Assembly: GCF_030380815.1 (NCBI RefSeq)
Contig: NZ_JAUDUY010000003.1
Coordinates: forward strand, 1-64,000
DNA from: Robiginitalea aurantiaca
Lineage (GTDB): Bacteria > Bacteroidota > Bacteroidia > Flavobacteriales > Flavobacteriaceae
DNA: 64,000 nt
Direction of reading: 5' to 3'
Made by a program: the position numbers and the translations under genes. The notes below the pieces were generated by a model that saw nothing but the letters and a program-made list of their open reading frames with translations, made no database searches and was not told where the DNA came from. Positions 51,453 through 61,462 of this stretch are shown piece after piece (the stretch's first letter is position 1; each line of letters begins with the position of its first letter).

Positions 51453-52739
51453 TCAATAATCTCTTGGCATTGTATTTTTTATCTTCGGAACCTCTGTTTT
51501 GAACTTTGAAAGGTCAATAAAAAGAAACCAATTCTTTTTTCCAAAATAGGCAAATTTTCTTTCTGAATTTAGTGCAATAATATAGGCGAACCATGGAAAG
51601 AACAGGAACTGCCCCGACGTTAAATTTCCTTCAAAAAATGGAATAATTGCAAGTGGAATAAATAATAAATCGTAACGCGAAACTCTGTTTATGATTTGCC
51701 GGATAGGCTCAAATAGCATGAAAAACATAAAAAGCGTAAACACTGGCAACCCTAAACCAAATAGAAGCTCAAAATAGGAATTGTGGTAACCAGGCATAAC
51801 CATGCTATTAGTAGAAAAGGCACCTGGGTTATAGAAACCTACCCCGGTAAGAAGTACCATAGGATTTTCTGAAACCTTACTATTAATTGCTCTAAACCTG
51901 ACTAATCTCCCTTCTATTCCTGTTTCCTTTTGGCGGACGCTACGGTCAATTACAAATGTAACGGCATCATTACCCTTGCTCGTGAGATAGGTAACTAAAA
52001 TAATTGGCGCAAACACGATCAACACCTTTTTTTTTAAGGACATTTTTTTATTGTAAATCAAATTAATGAGCAATGCAAGTCCAACAGCAAGAAGTGAGGT
52101 TCTGTTTCCGGAAACAATCAATAAATAAACAGCCAAAAAAATGAAGAAATACCAGACTAATTTGATAAATGAATTTTTTATTTTCCCTTTTGAACCATGA
52201 AGATTAGCAATCAGAAAAAGTGCGGCTGACCATCCAAAATGATTTGACACAAATACCATTTCTTCATTACGGCCATATATTGATTCACCGCTAAAATCTC
52301 CTCCAAAAATCAAGAAACTAATCATTGGTATTGCATAAATTATCATTACCATATTTGAAAATAGATCAAGAACTTTTCTTTGCCCATATCTATAGATAAG
52401 TATGCTAGTGGAAAGCCAGACGTACAAAAGTGGTAATACAAAGTTCGATGCGCGATTTAATGAACGCATTATGTCATTGGATAAAAGTGTAAACACTGGC
52501 AAAATCAAACAAAGGCCAAGGATTAGTTGAGTGTTTTTAGTAGCAATGAGAGATACTTGGCAATCTTTTTGCATTAAAAGCCAAATAGAAGAATAAATAA
52601 GTAACAGTATCTTGATTACTTTTACCACGTCAACGGAGGCACTTCCAGTAGCCACGGCCATAGCATAACCAATAATGACAATAAAAGCATTAAGAAAAAG
52701 CAAAAGATATATGCGATCTTGATTTATTAATGAAACCAT
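51453..52739 (-). CDS. O-antigen polymerase-like membrane protein (Wzy-type)
   Basis: The protein has 428 residues from the ATG at 52739, placed 1 bp after the stop of the preceding glycosyltransferase gene. About ten hydrophobic segments are evident. The longest soluble stretch (about 250-310: SVRQKETGIEGRLVRFRAIN, GYHNSYFELL) corresponds to the large periplasmic loop of Wzy/WaaL proteins, with Arg and His residues that are often functional there. It should polymerise repeat units at the periplasmic face. Primary-sequence similarity among such enzymes is low, so this rests on topology and locus. Confidence 0.82.
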   Translation of the reverse strand: MVSLINQDRIYLLLFLNAFIVIIGYAMAVATGSASVDVVKVIKILLLIYSSIWLLMQKDCQVSLIATKNTQLILGLCLILPVFTLLSNDIMRSLNRASNFVLPLLYVWLSTSILIYRYGQRKVLDLFSNMVMIIYAIPMISFLIFGGDFSGESIYGRNEEMVFVSNHFGWSAALFLIANLHGSKGKIKNSFIKLVWYFFIFLAVYLLIVSGNRTSLLAVGLALLINLIYNKKMSLKKKVLIVFAPIILVTYLTSKGNDAVTFVIDRSVRQKETGIEGRLVRFRAINSKVSENPMVLLTGVGFYNPGAFSTNSMVMPGYHNSYFELLFGLGLPVFTLFMFFMLFEPIRQIINRVSRYDLLFIPLAIIPFFEGNLTSGQFLFFPWFAYIIALNSERKFAYFGKKNWFLFIDLSKFKTEVPKIKNTMPRDY

Positions 52740-52740
52740 C

Positions 52741-53877
52741 TCAACATTTGTCAATCACAATTGGTGTTTTAGAAAGGTTCAAAATCTCAATGAAATTTTC
52801 AAGGATAATCTTGTAATCAAAACTCATACAGTGTTTTAGACCCATCTCAATTTTTTTATTTCGAAGATCATTATTTGTAATACATTCCCGAAATGCCTCA
52901 GATAATTGTTTAACGTTTCCTGGCTCGACCAACCATCCACAATCACCATATTTTAAAACCTCCGGTATGCCACCAACATTGGTCGTAATTACAGGCACTC
53001 CATAACTTATTGCCTCCAAATTCGCAACTCCTAATGCTTCCCGATATGATGGAACAGAATAAATGTGAGTTTCCAGTAATTTCTTAAATACAACTTTTTG
53101 TGATTGATAACCTAAGAACACTATAGACACATTATTCTTGCCGGCTAACATTTGTTTGATCTGATTTTCCTCAATATTCTTAGGGCCAATTATTGTCAAC
53201 TCAAACCCAAAAGGAAGCATGCCAAGGGCGGATAAAAGTAAAGGCAATCCGCCTAAATAATAGTTTGCTTTAACGAATAATACTTTTATTATTTTTGAAC
53301 AATCGATTTCTGTAGAATTGGTCTGTTTTGGAATTTCAATCCCTTTATACAAGATTTGGAATTGACTTCTTGGGATTTTGTATTTCGATGCGAGATAATT
53401 TGCTAAAAACCGTGAATTGACAATAGTTGTTTTTTGATTTTTTAGCGTGATCCACTCTAGTTGTTTAAAAATTAGATTCTTAAGATATTTATATTTGAAC
53501 TTAAAGTTACTAATGTCACGACACGCATTATTATAGTCATTTACCATTCCAATGGTTTCTGGTTTCAAAATGGTAGAATACAAACCTATCAGCGCATTAT
53601 TGTATACAAGGATATCATAGGAATAGTAGTTCGTCTTAATTTTTTGGGCTGCTCTGTGATATTGTATAATACGAAAAAGCTGACCAAAAAACCCTAAAGC
53701 TTTGGGATATTTCAGATCGAGCTTGTAGACACAGGGCCCTGATTCCGATACATCTTCTGTTAGAATCCGAATTTCGTGTTCCCTAAATTGTTCGTTAATA
53801 TCAAGAACTAGATTAGCAAATTTAGCTGGACCATTTGAAACTTCTGAGAACTTATTAGTACAAAAAAGAATTTTCAT
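52741..53877 (-). CDS. Glycosyltransferase family 4
   Basis: The protein has 378 residues from the ATG at 53877, which overlaps the stop of the upstream gene (ATGA) and gives the expected MKILFCTNKFSE start. The GT-B C-terminal domain has VLFVKANYYLGG and the family motif SYREALGVANLEAISYGVPV, with Glu residues that contact the donor. It acts at the cytoplasmic face on a lipid-linked intermediate. Sugar specificity cannot be read from the sequence. Confidence 0.92.
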   Translation of the reverse strand: MKILFCTNKFSEVSNGPAKFANLVLDINEQFREHEIRILTEDVSESGPCVYKLDLKYPKALGFFGQLFRIIQYHRAAQKIKTNYYSYDILVYNNALIGLYSTILKPETIGMVNDYNNACRDISNFKFKYKYLKNLIFKQLEWITLKNQKTTIVNSRFLANYLASKYKIPRSQFQILYKGIEIPKQTNSTEIDCSKIIKVLFVKANYYLGGLPLLLSALGMLPFGFELTIIGPKNIEENQIKQMLAGKNNVSIVFLGYQSQKVVFKKLLETHIYSVPSYREALGVANLEAISYGVPVITTNVGGIPEVLKYGDCGWLVEPGNVKQLSEAFRECITNNDLRNKKIEMGLKHCMSFDYKIILENFIEILNLSKTPIVIDKC

Positions 53878-54938
53878 AATTCGTGTGCCAATAGAAGTCT
53901 CCCCTGAACACTCTCCCATGCATACGATTTCTTTAGATCCTCTGTGAAATTATATGTGCCTAGTTTGTTTATCATTTCATTGGTGAGGGCTTTGAAACTT
54001 TCAACATGATAAGATGGAAGTACGATACCTATGTTTAAATCTTCAACTAATGAGGCAATTTTTACCTCTGGATTAATAATTAGTGGGGTTTCAGTATGAA
54101 TACTATCATAAACCTTATTGGGACTTGCATAGACTATATTCAGGTTGTTTCTAGGCTCATAGAGGCACAATATATAATCCACTTCTGAGGCGGCAATCTC
54201 TAACGCCATTTGTTGTGAAACAACGCCCCTATATTCTGCCCTGGGGTGATTGGAAAGCAGTCTGGAATCTTCATCGGCAAACCACCCCAACATGATTAGA
54301 CGTATTCGCTTATCATTTTCCAATAGACCTTTTGCAACAGCACCTCCGCGATTCATCCCAAGCCATCCAAAGAAAAGTATTCTTATGGACTTTTCATTGG
54401 AGGATTTGGATATAGGACCATGATACCGAAAAGGATAATTTGGAAGGACAATAAGTTTTTTCTGCAGGAAATCGGGCATTAGCCCCTTGCGAGCTTCGTC
54501 TGTTACAATAACTTTATCACAGGGGGCATACACAATTCTTTTTATTATGGTGTATTGCCTTTTCTTAATACCATACCTCATAAAAAACGAATCGAAAACA
54601 TCCAAAACTGTATGCTTAAAGAAAAGAAATGGCCAAAAGAAAATCATCAATTGTTCATTAACTATATGTACGCTAGAAATAGGATGCTTTAGTACTAGTT
54701 TCAAGTATGCAGTAATCTGTTTTAAAATAGTGATTAGATGATTGCGCTTGCCTTTTATTAAATGAGACTCGAAGACATAATTCTCTATAAAACTTGTTGT
54801 TTTGGCACTTTCTGAAACACCAATGAAACAGACATTATATTTTGCTGAAAGGCTACGAACTTCTTTATTGATGCGCATATCGGTGCCGTCATTCGAAGAT
54901 ATGTAGAGCAAATATTTTAGATTATCCTTTTTTTGCAA
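53874..54938 (-). CDS. Glycosyltransferase (GT-B, family 4-like)
   Basis: The protein has 354 residues. The N-terminal domain begins YLLYISSNDGTDMRINKEV and contains HIVNEQLMIFFWPFLF. The C-terminal domain has RILFFGWLGMNRGGAVAKGL and the substrate-binding region NIVYASPNKVYDSIHTETP. The motif set is less canonical than in its neighbours. The only reasonable start is TTG at 54938, since the upstream frame is open but has no ATG before a TAA. It overlaps the flippase-like gene by 17 bp and the next glycosyltransferase gene by 4 bp. Confidence 0.8.
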   Translation of the reverse strand: MQKKDNLKYLLYISSNDGTDMRINKEVRSLSAKYNVCFIGVSESAKTTSFIENYVFESHLIKGKRNHLITILKQITAYLKLVLKHPISSVHIVNEQLMIFFWPFLFFKHTVLDVFDSFFMRYGIKKRQYTIIKRIVYAPCDKVIVTDEARKGLMPDFLQKKLIVLPNYPFRYHGPISKSSNEKSIRILFFGWLGMNRGGAVAKGLLENDKRIRLIMLGWFADEDSRLLSNHPRAEYRGVVSQQMALEIAASEVDYILCLYEPRNNLNIVYASPNKVYDSIHTETPLIINPEVKIASLVEDLNIGIVLPSYHVESFKALTNEMINKLGTYNFTEDLKKSYAWESVQGRLLLAHEL

Positions 54939-55842
54939 TTGTTGAAGTGTATTTGATTGCCAAGATGGATAGTATGAAAAAAATTATGTCGCCTAGAGTG
55001 GTAATAAACCTGAAGATTAGTGCAATAATTATGCTTTTAGAATCATCAACAACAAATCCTAGTATTAAAATTAGAATTGATTCCCGCACCCCTAGCCCTG
55101 CAGGGGCTCCCGGAGTTATATATCCACCTATCCAAGAAACAGAAAATGCTGTCAATGAAATGGCCAGAACTTCAATGTTCATTACACCTGTTGCACCCAC
55201 TAACAAAACAAGGATACTGCCGATTAAAACAAAAAAAGAGAAATAGAGGAATTCTATTTTTAGTAGTTTGTAAAACAGTTTTTGATCATTTCGGACGATT
55301 GTAAAGGGCTTAAATATCTCAAATTTATTACCAAAATAGTTCAGTAAGATTAAGCCAATAATTACCGCAAGTATGGCCCAATATGCAGATGACTCAATTG
55401 CTTTTCCAATAAAAAGCCATCCAAATAAGGATAGAATTGAACTCGCCATTAAAAGCCCAATTATTTCGAAAAATGCACTTCTTACTAAATCAGAATTGGA
55501 CGTATCATCGTCATACGTCTGTAAATGTCGATTGATTATATGAAATACATTTCCAGGTATATACTTTGAAATTTGAGTCCTTCCATAAATACTCCAGTAA
55601 TAGACATTAGTATACTTTGACAAAGAGGTAAGGAAAGTGAGTTTTCTCCAGTTTTCAGCCAACAGAAGATTTCCCATAAGATACAGAAGAATGCCAATTG
55701 TAACGATGGGAATGTAATGATGAAAACTAATTCCTCCAAAAGAGGGCATATTTTTAGTAAACTGAAAGACAAAATATCCAAATCCAATGGCTGTTATTGG
55801 ATATCCTATTAGTTTGGAGTATTTTTTAATTCCTTGATTCAA
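54922..55842 (-). CDS. LPG-synthase-TM family membrane protein (flippase-like)
   Basis: The protein has 306 residues with about eight hydrophobic helices. The conserved segment YITPGAPAGLGVRE near residue 245 is the hallmark of the lysylphosphatidylglycerol synthetase membrane domain family (UPF0104/GlnH-like flippase domains). No aminoacyl-transferase domain is attached, so it probably handles lipids or lipid-linked sugars. TTG at 55842 is the only start codon in the open frame. It sits between glycosyltransferase genes, with a 17-bp overlap downstream. Confidence 0.85.
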   Translation of the reverse strand: MNQGIKKYSKLIGYPITAIGFGYFVFQFTKNMPSFGGISFHHYIPIVTIGILLYLMGNLLLAENWRKLTFLTSLSKYTNVYYWSIYGRTQISKYIPGNVFHIINRHLQTYDDDTSNSDLVRSAFFEIIGLLMASSILSLFGWLFIGKAIESSAYWAILAVIIGLILLNYFGNKFEIFKPFTIVRNDQKLFYKLLKIEFLYFSFFVLIGSILVLLVGATGVMNIEVLAISLTAFSVSWIGGYITPGAPAGLGVRESILILILGFVVDDSKSIIIALIFRFITTLGDIIFFILSILAIKYTSTIAKKG

Positions 55843-55894
55843 TTTGTAAATTTAATTTCAATCGTTCTAGAAACAGTGAGGTGCTTTGTCCGTT

Positions 55895-56860
55895 TTAAGG
55901 TTTTTTTGAAACAACTTTTTCGTCTAAATTTTCCTTCCTGATGTAATATTGTATTTCTTCCAATATCTTTCTATTTGCGCTGAATAAATCAGCCAACATG
56001 GCGAAGAGCCACAACTGAACTCCAAGAAATATAAAAATTGAGGCAACAATAAGACTAGGAACTCTTGAAAGTCCTTCGAAGAAAAATAGCCTTAAGACAA
56101 CCCAACGAAAGAGTAATAGGAGGCCAATAATTAATGAAACATTGCCTAGGGTCCCAAAAAATTTCATTGGTTTGTAAACCATGAAAATGCGAAATATTGT
56201 AATCATAGATCTTTTTACGTAAGACCAAATATTTTTTACCAATCGAGAAGGCCGAATATCTTCGTTCGTCCTTATAGGAATCGATTTGGTTGCTATATTT
56301 TTATGCCCAGCTTGAATTATAGTCTCAAGGGTATATGTATATTCATTGAAAACGTTTAGCTGCATTGCGGCATCTCTAGAGATTGCCCTGAAACCGCTAG
56401 GGGCATCAGGAATATTGGTGCCACTTATTTTTCTAACCACCCAACTCCCCAACTTTTGAAGTCCTTTTTTCAATAGAGAAAAATGACTTGTACTCGAAAT
56501 CGGTCTCTCGCCGATTACTATATCGGCCTCTTCATTTAAAATTGGCTCTACTAGTTTTAGGATGTCATTAGCTTCGTATTGGTTGTCTGCGTCAGTATTT
56601 ACAATAATATCTGCTCCCAGAGCCAAAGAGGTTTGAATTCCGGCCATAAATGCTTTAGCAAGCCCTTGATTGGTTCTGAAGTTAACAACGTGATTAACCC
56701 CACATTCTCTGGCGACCTTTACTGTGTCATCGGTACTCCCATCATTGATTATAAGCCATTCTACTTCACTGATATTTGGCAGGGTTTTTGGTAAATGAGA
56801 AAGCGTAATACCCAATGATTCAGCTTCATTAAAACACGGAATTTGTATAATAACCTTCAT
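55895..56860 (-). CDS. Glycosyltransferase family 2 (polyprenol-phosphate sugar synthase-like)
   Basis: The protein has 321 residues. The GT-A domain (about 1-225) has INDGSTDDTVKVA and the metal-binding NTDADNQY, typical of dolichyl/undecaprenyl-phosphate hexose synthases. Two C-terminal membrane helices (about 232-300) follow. It should make a polyprenyl-phosphate-linked sugar from a nucleotide sugar. The next gene downstream encodes a GT-C-type membrane transferase that uses exactly such donors, so the pair likely works together. Confidence 0.92.
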   Translation of the reverse strand: MKVIIQIPCFNEAESLGITLSHLPKTLPNISEVEWLIINDGSTDDTVKVARECGVNHVVNFRTNQGLAKAFMAGIQTSLALGADIIVNTDADNQYEANDILKLVEPILNEEADIVIGERPISSTSHFSLLKKGLQKLGSWVVRKISGTNIPDAPSGFRAISRDAAMQLNVFNEYTYTLETIIQAGHKNIATKSIPIRTNEDIRPSRLVKNIWSYVKRSMITIFRIFMVYKPMKFFGTLGNVSLIIGLLLLFRWVVLRLFFFEGLSRVPSLIVASIFIFLGVQLWLFAMLADLFSANRKILEEIQYYIRKENLDEKVVSKKP

Positions 56861-56889
56861 GATCAGTTAGTTAATTTAGGGCCTTTCAT

Positions 56890-58317
56890 TTATTTAGGCC
56901 TAAATAAATGAAATCTATCGCTTTCAAAAATCTCAAATAGAAAAACGAGGATTCCTAGTATTTGAAAAGGTATTAAAATCGTAAAATACCTTGGATTGGG
57001 ATTAGTCAATGTATGAAGTAATACATAATAAAGCATTATGCTACTGACAAGAAGAAATAAGGGATATTTCTTTCTAAACCGAATTGTGATTATTAGGGTT
57101 GAGATGAATCCAAAGAATGATATTAACATTACTAATAATCTCTCCCAGTAGGCCTTTATAACATAATCCGGATGCTTAAGTAGTATCTGAAACGGAGTTA
57201 GTTTTTCCTTATTTCCAAAATAGGAATATATACCTTTTTCTCTATATGGATTTTTATATCCGGTTTCATATGGAGCTGCGATTACGAGCGGCAGTCTCTT
57301 CATAGTGGCTTTAATGAAGAAGATAGGATTTTCTTTCACATAGCTTTTGACTTGATTCTTAAACCAGTCATTAGCTTTAAAAGTAGCCCTGTCCTTGAAT
57401 CCATTGGCCATAGCAACTTTATTTGCATAGTTATCATCTCTTATTACTCCCCAAGGATTATCGAATTCTCCAATACATTCCCATATGGTGCACCACGAAG
57501 CTGAAGAACCATAAGTCCATCTGCCCCAGTTATCATAGTTGAATTTAGCCCATGGTGTCAGTAAAAGATATGAAGATATTCCTATTATAAATGCAAATTT
57601 CAAAGATGACAGGAATCTTTTAGTCATCCAAAAAAGTCCGAATCCAATGAAAACCCATATATGAAGGGCTGTGCTTCTAAAATAGGTGCTAACCCCAATA
57701 AATATACCGCATAATAATATAGAGTAGATGGATCCATTCTTAATAGCCCTTAAAAGAAAATAGATTGCCAGCAATAAAAACCCTGTGGCAATACAGCCAG
57801 GCAAGACATTAGTACTTGGATAAATTAAAGGCGGGTATAAAGCGTAAATCCAAGTAGCAATTAAACTCAAAGAAACATTCTGCCCGGTAAGCAATATGGC
57901 AATAAGATAGAAAAGTAAAGGAAAAAAGGAACTAATTAAAGCCTGAAAAATGGACATATTTCTGACTATAGGTTCTCCAGTTAGTTTATATACAGCAAAA
58001 ATCAGCATTGGATAACCTGGCAAACGAAAATCCATGGCCTGTAAATCTAATCCACTTAAATCAGGCCTATTATTTTCATTTAAAGTTTTGCCGAAGTCCA
58101 ATAAAGAAACTGAAAAACTATTTAAAGTGTCGGCAGAATATTCCCCTACCGGCCTGCTATATCCATACCCGGAAGACATCATGTACACTGGAGAAATATA
58201 GGATTTAGTCATACCTTCATAAGAAGGATTTGTGTAGCTAACCCATATTATTCTTATACAGAAACCTATAATAAGGATAAGAATTAAGTGAAGATGAACC
58301 TTACTTATTGTGGACAT
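56890..58317 (-). CDS. GT-C membrane glycosyltransferase (ArnT/PMT-like)
   Basis: The protein has 475 residues with about ten membrane helices. The first periplasmic loop after helix 1 carries charged residues (NENNRPDLSGLDLQAMDF, then RLPGYPML) in the layout of family 39/83 enzymes. The membrane core and a C-terminal region rich in aromatic residues fit the ArnT-type fold. It probably transfers a sugar from a polyprenyl-phosphate donor, made by the adjacent GT2 enzyme, to the polymer or lipid carrier in the periplasm. The acceptor is unknown. Confidence 0.82.
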   Translation of the reverse strand: MSTISKVHLHLILILIIGFCIRIIWVSYTNPSYEGMTKSYISPVYMMSSGYGYSRPVGEYSADTLNSFSVSLLDFGKTLNENNRPDLSGLDLQAMDFRLPGYPMLIFAVYKLTGEPIVRNMSIFQALISSFFPLLFYLIAILLTGQNVSLSLIATWIYALYPPLIYPSTNVLPGCIATGFLLLAIYFLLRAIKNGSIYSILLCGIFIGVSTYFRSTALHIWVFIGFGLFWMTKRFLSSLKFAFIIGISSYLLLTPWAKFNYDNWGRWTYGSSASWCTIWECIGEFDNPWGVIRDDNYANKVAMANGFKDRATFKANDWFKNQVKSYVKENPIFFIKATMKRLPLVIAAPYETGYKNPYREKGIYSYFGNKEKLTPFQILLKHPDYVIKAYWERLLVMLISFFGFISTLIITIRFRKKYPLFLLVSSIMLYYVLLHTLTNPNPRYFTILIPFQILGILVFLFEIFESDRFHLFRPK

Positions 58318-58320
58318 AAA

Positions 58321-58944
58321 TTAGGACCGCTCCAAGTTTTCGCATAATACCATTGTCCAAGGGAATGGACTTCTAATTTCACATATTGCAAAATGAGGTT
58401 TTAAAATGTGCAAGAATGATTTTTTACTCCAATGCTGTAAATGTCCCGGGGTATTCCCTAAATCTTTCCAGTATTTTCCACGTGCTACATTAAGAATTCT
58501 CCATATTGGTTCTCTAGGAACACTTACAATTAAGTATTTTGAATTGAGTGATTTAATAATTTCTAAGGCCATATTCGGATTATCGAGGTGTTCCAACACC
58601 TCACAACAAACGATCAAATCGGGATTCGCCACATCTTTTTTGGTAAGATTATAGACACTCTGAACCTGAAAGTCAATATTCAGTTTCATGAGTTGATTAT
58701 TTTTTTTGGCTTCTTGAATGATTTCTGAGGATATATCTGATCCTTTCACTATGCCTCCATTCTCTGCCATTCTTATAGCCAGATGACCTTCTCCACAACC
58801 GATTTCATATATAGATTTGGCATTGGCTTTCTTCACCAAGTCATCAAAAGACTTTAAGAATCCGTTCATCAGAGCTTTGGCAATGGGATTGGCGGTTCCA
58901 TATTTATCATAAAAATTACCGGCAGGATTGTTTTCATTTTTCAT
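58321..58944 (-). CDS. Class I SAM-dependent methyltransferase
   Basis: The protein has 207 residues from the ATG at 58944; a TTG start 15 bases upstream is less likely. The SAM-binding motif IYEIGCGEGHLAIRMAENGG is followed by KGSDISSEI and the post-motif VCCEVLEHLDNP, as in Methyltransf_11/UbiG-like enzymes. There is no signal peptide or membrane segment. In this locus it probably methylates a sugar or the nonreducing end of the glycan, which can also terminate chain growth. Target unknown. Confidence 0.9.
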   Translation of the reverse strand: MKNENNPAGNFYDKYGTANPIAKALMNGFLKSFDDLVKKANAKSIYEIGCGEGHLAIRMAENGGIVKGSDISSEIIQEAKKNNQLMKLNIDFQVQSVYNLTKKDVANPDLIVCCEVLEHLDNPNMALEIIKSLNSKYLIVSVPREPIWRILNVARGKYWKDLGNTPGHLQHWSKKSFLHILKPHFAICEIRSPFPWTMVLCENLERS

Positions 58945-59026
58945 GAATTTTGTTTTCAAATAAGCTTAGTTATTGACATCATTCTTCTTGGCTAATATTT
59001 ATTGCTTTTTAACCTAATAAAACGCA

Positions 59027-60073
59027 TTAATCAAAACAGTTTGCAAAATCTTCCCATTTGTATTTCTTCAATTCCTCAAAATTCTTTTCACCTATTTTTT
59101 TTAATTGGTCACAATTCAGTAGAGAAGACTCATAAAAAATTTTGGTTAGCTCACCTTCCTCAAATAGGAGTTGTTTCTGTTGACTTAGCCTACTAGCCAG
59201 AACTCCTTTTCTCGGAGCAATTATTGGCTTCGAAAATCCCATCGCTAGAATTGCACTTCCTGAATTTTCAATTTTATTAAAAGGAAGGGCCACAATATCA
59301 GAGGCATTAAAGTAGTATTGTAGATCGTGATCAGAAACAAATTCTTCTTTGATCAAAACACAAGACTTTTCACTGCTTTTCTGAATAAGCTTAAAATATT
59401 GAGAATCTAATGACTTGCCAGCAATTACCAGTATTGTGTTAGTCAAGCAACTTTCTCGAAATGCTTCTAGCAATTTCAGCACCCCTTTATAGGGCTTGAT
59501 TAGCCCCAGATATAAGAAAATTCGCTTGTCCAAAGGTAAATTCAACTGATGTCTAGCTTCATCTTGAGTGACATTATTAGGGTAATAATCTACATAAGAA
59601 CCTTCTGGGACCACTCGAAACTTATCTTTTGGGACATTTAGCGCTCTGGAAGCTCTTGGAATTGTACTATTATCAAAAACTCGAATCCACTGACAATTTG
59701 CTGCAAAATATCTTCTAGCCCATTTATAAGGACCATGTATAGGACTTTCGTGAGGGAAGATGTTATGTAGTGTCCAAACCAGTTTTATTCTAAAGATATT
59801 AGTGATGATGTATATCTGTAAAACAAAAAAAGGGAATTGTACCCAAGTCATCCATGTTTCTCGCCTTAAATAGTATGAATGTAACCAATCTAGGTGTAGA
59901 TAGTCTGGGCGATATTTTAATGTAGTTTTAAGTAAACCAAAAAACTTACCAGACACGCCATGTTTTACATTATAACCAGCGAGTCTTAACCCTTGCATCA
60001 TAAGAAACTGATAGGGGTTTTCAATGCCTGCTATGGGCAAGGTAATTATGGTTGTAACTTCAGGTTTCTTCAT
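59027..60073 (-). CDS. Glycosyltransferase family 4
   Basis: The protein has 348 residues of GT-B fold. Its C-terminal domain has IFLYLGLIKPYKGVLKLLEA and the donor-binding FNKIENSGSAILAMGFSKP, equivalent to the EX7E region. The N-terminal half contains YLHLDWLHSYYLRR and VWTLHNIFPHE, typical of the WcaL/GumH-like branch. The ATG at 60073 overlaps the preceding stop by four bases (ATGA), so translation is coupled to the asparagine-synthase-like gene. It acts on the lipid-linked glycan. Specificity unknown. Confidence 0.9.
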   Translation of the reverse strand: MKKPEVTTIITLPIAGIENPYQFLMMQGLRLAGYNVKHGVSGKFFGLLKTTLKYRPDYLHLDWLHSYYLRRETWMTWVQFPFFVLQIYIITNIFRIKLVWTLHNIFPHESPIHGPYKWARRYFAANCQWIRVFDNSTIPRASRALNVPKDKFRVVPEGSYVDYYPNNVTQDEARHQLNLPLDKRIFLYLGLIKPYKGVLKLLEAFRESCLTNTILVIAGKSLDSQYFKLIQKSSEKSCVLIKEEFVSDHDLQYYFNASDIVALPFNKIENSGSAILAMGFSKPIIAPRKGVLASRLSQQKQLLFEEGELTKIFYESSLLNCDQLKKIGEKNFEELKKYKWEDFANCFD

Positions 60074-61461
60074 TTAAGAAGAAAGGAATTGATTTTCGAA
60101 TTGAGAAGTGCTTTGATTTTATCAACTTTACTGCTGGAATTAAAAGGAAAATTCAAAAGACTTGGAGCGTTTCTTCTTATAAAATCTAGATGGAACCCTT
60201 TTACAGACATCATATTTGAAGGAATACTTTTCATTAAATTAATCTGATATATCGAATTTCCTAAATTGTGGGATAGAGGTTTTGCTAAGGTAAGACTCTG
60301 TTCAATATAGCTTAGCCAACCCCCTATTCTTTGATCTAAGTAATATTTTTTATGAAAGTGGGTTCTTAAAGGATGATTACTACAATATGTAGCGTATTTT
60401 TTTGTTGCCTGAATTTGAAAGTTCCGGAAATCGGAAAGTGCGTAATTGAATATACGAGTATCTTCTTCGTTTTGAAATTTTAAGTCAGGGAGTCTTTCGT
60501 AAAGATGTGCTGAACTTTCCCCAGCCAATTCCAATATACCTCCACGCAAACAGACCTGATTTTCATTAAACGATTGCCATTGTTGATGTGAAAAGAAAAA
60601 GCGATCAGCATCCCTTGCGTGAATTCCGCTGTGCTGGTCAAATAATGTTTGAAGGTTTTTTTTGAATACTGATGGCTTAATAAACAGGTTTTCCGACGAT
60701 ATAGCCTTAGGAATTTTGTAATCAGAAATTTTCATGCTTGGGAATACATGTGTGTAGGAACGAACATCTTTTTTGACAGTTGAAGCTATTGCTAAAATAA
60801 GCCTGCTGTCATAGCCTCCAGAAAGAGCAACCAAAGGCTTTAACTTGAGCTTCAAAACTAAATAGGATACTTCATTAAGGAAACTTTCACTTAGGTCATT
60901 ATATAAATCCTCGTATGAATCAAATCTATAATTTAGTTCCAATTGTCGATACCTTATACCCCACGAATTTTTTAACCTAATTGCTTTTTCACCTGGAAAC
61001 ATTTTAAAGATATTTGAATAGGCCGTTCCAGGCACAATAAACCAATTATGATAATATTTACCTTGGAGGTCATAATCAGGACTTTTCTTATTCAATAAAG
61101 AATTTAATAATACAGGGCTCGAAGCTAAATAGGAACAAGATTTATCATATACCAAACAGATTAAATTGGAAGCATCTGAAAAGATTTGATCTTTGCCAAT
61201 TAGACACCAGCGTCCAGCCCATTTATGACTATCAGATTCTATTTCTTGGATTCCGGCATACTCATTTTTAAAATTATTCTCTAATAAAACAGGCCAACCG
61301 AGTAGGTAATAAATGTTGCCTTTACAATCATTTAGTGTTTTAACCGGTAATTTGGAACAATAAGAAATATGCAGACCGTTGCCAACAGAAATAGATCTCC
61401 ATTTTGAATTTAAATGGTGTTTTTGGGCAGAAACAACAAACTGCTTTTGATGTAATTCCAA
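60070..61461 (-). CDS. Asparagine-synthase-like protein of a polysaccharide locus
   Basis: The protein has 463 residues. The ATP-pyrophosphatase motif VALSGGYDSR (SGGYDSR at 214-220) identifies the AsnB-type synthetase domain. The N-terminal part keeps the outline of the glutaminase fold (GRWCLIG, FPGEKAIRL) but starts MELHQ, without the Cys2 nucleophile. It therefore cannot draw ammonia from glutamine in the usual way. Such proteins occur in glycan loci and may amidate uronic acids or ligate an amine. The start is TTG (61461), as the open frame has no ATG. It is followed within 4 bp by a glycosyltransferase gene. Confidence 0.85.
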   Translation of the reverse strand: MELHQKQFVVSAQKHHLNSKWRSISVGNGLHISYCSKLPVKTLNDCKGNIYYLLGWPVLLENNFKNEYAGIQEIESDSHKWAGRWCLIGKDQIFSDASNLICLVYDKSCSYLASSPVLLNSLLNKKSPDYDLQGKYYHNWFIVPGTAYSNIFKMFPGEKAIRLKNSWGIRYRQLELNYRFDSYEDLYNDLSESFLNEVSYLVLKLKLKPLVALSGGYDSRLILAIASTVKKDVRSYTHVFPSMKISDYKIPKAISSENLFIKPSVFKKNLQTLFDQHSGIHARDADRFFFSHQQWQSFNENQVCLRGGILELAGESSAHLYERLPDLKFQNEEDTRIFNYALSDFRNFQIQATKKYATYCSNHPLRTHFHKKYYLDQRIGGWLSYIEQSLTLAKPLSHNLGNSIYQINLMKSIPSNMMSVKGFHLDFIRRNAPSLLNFPFNSSSKVDKIKALLNSKINSFLLK

Positions 61462-61462
61462 A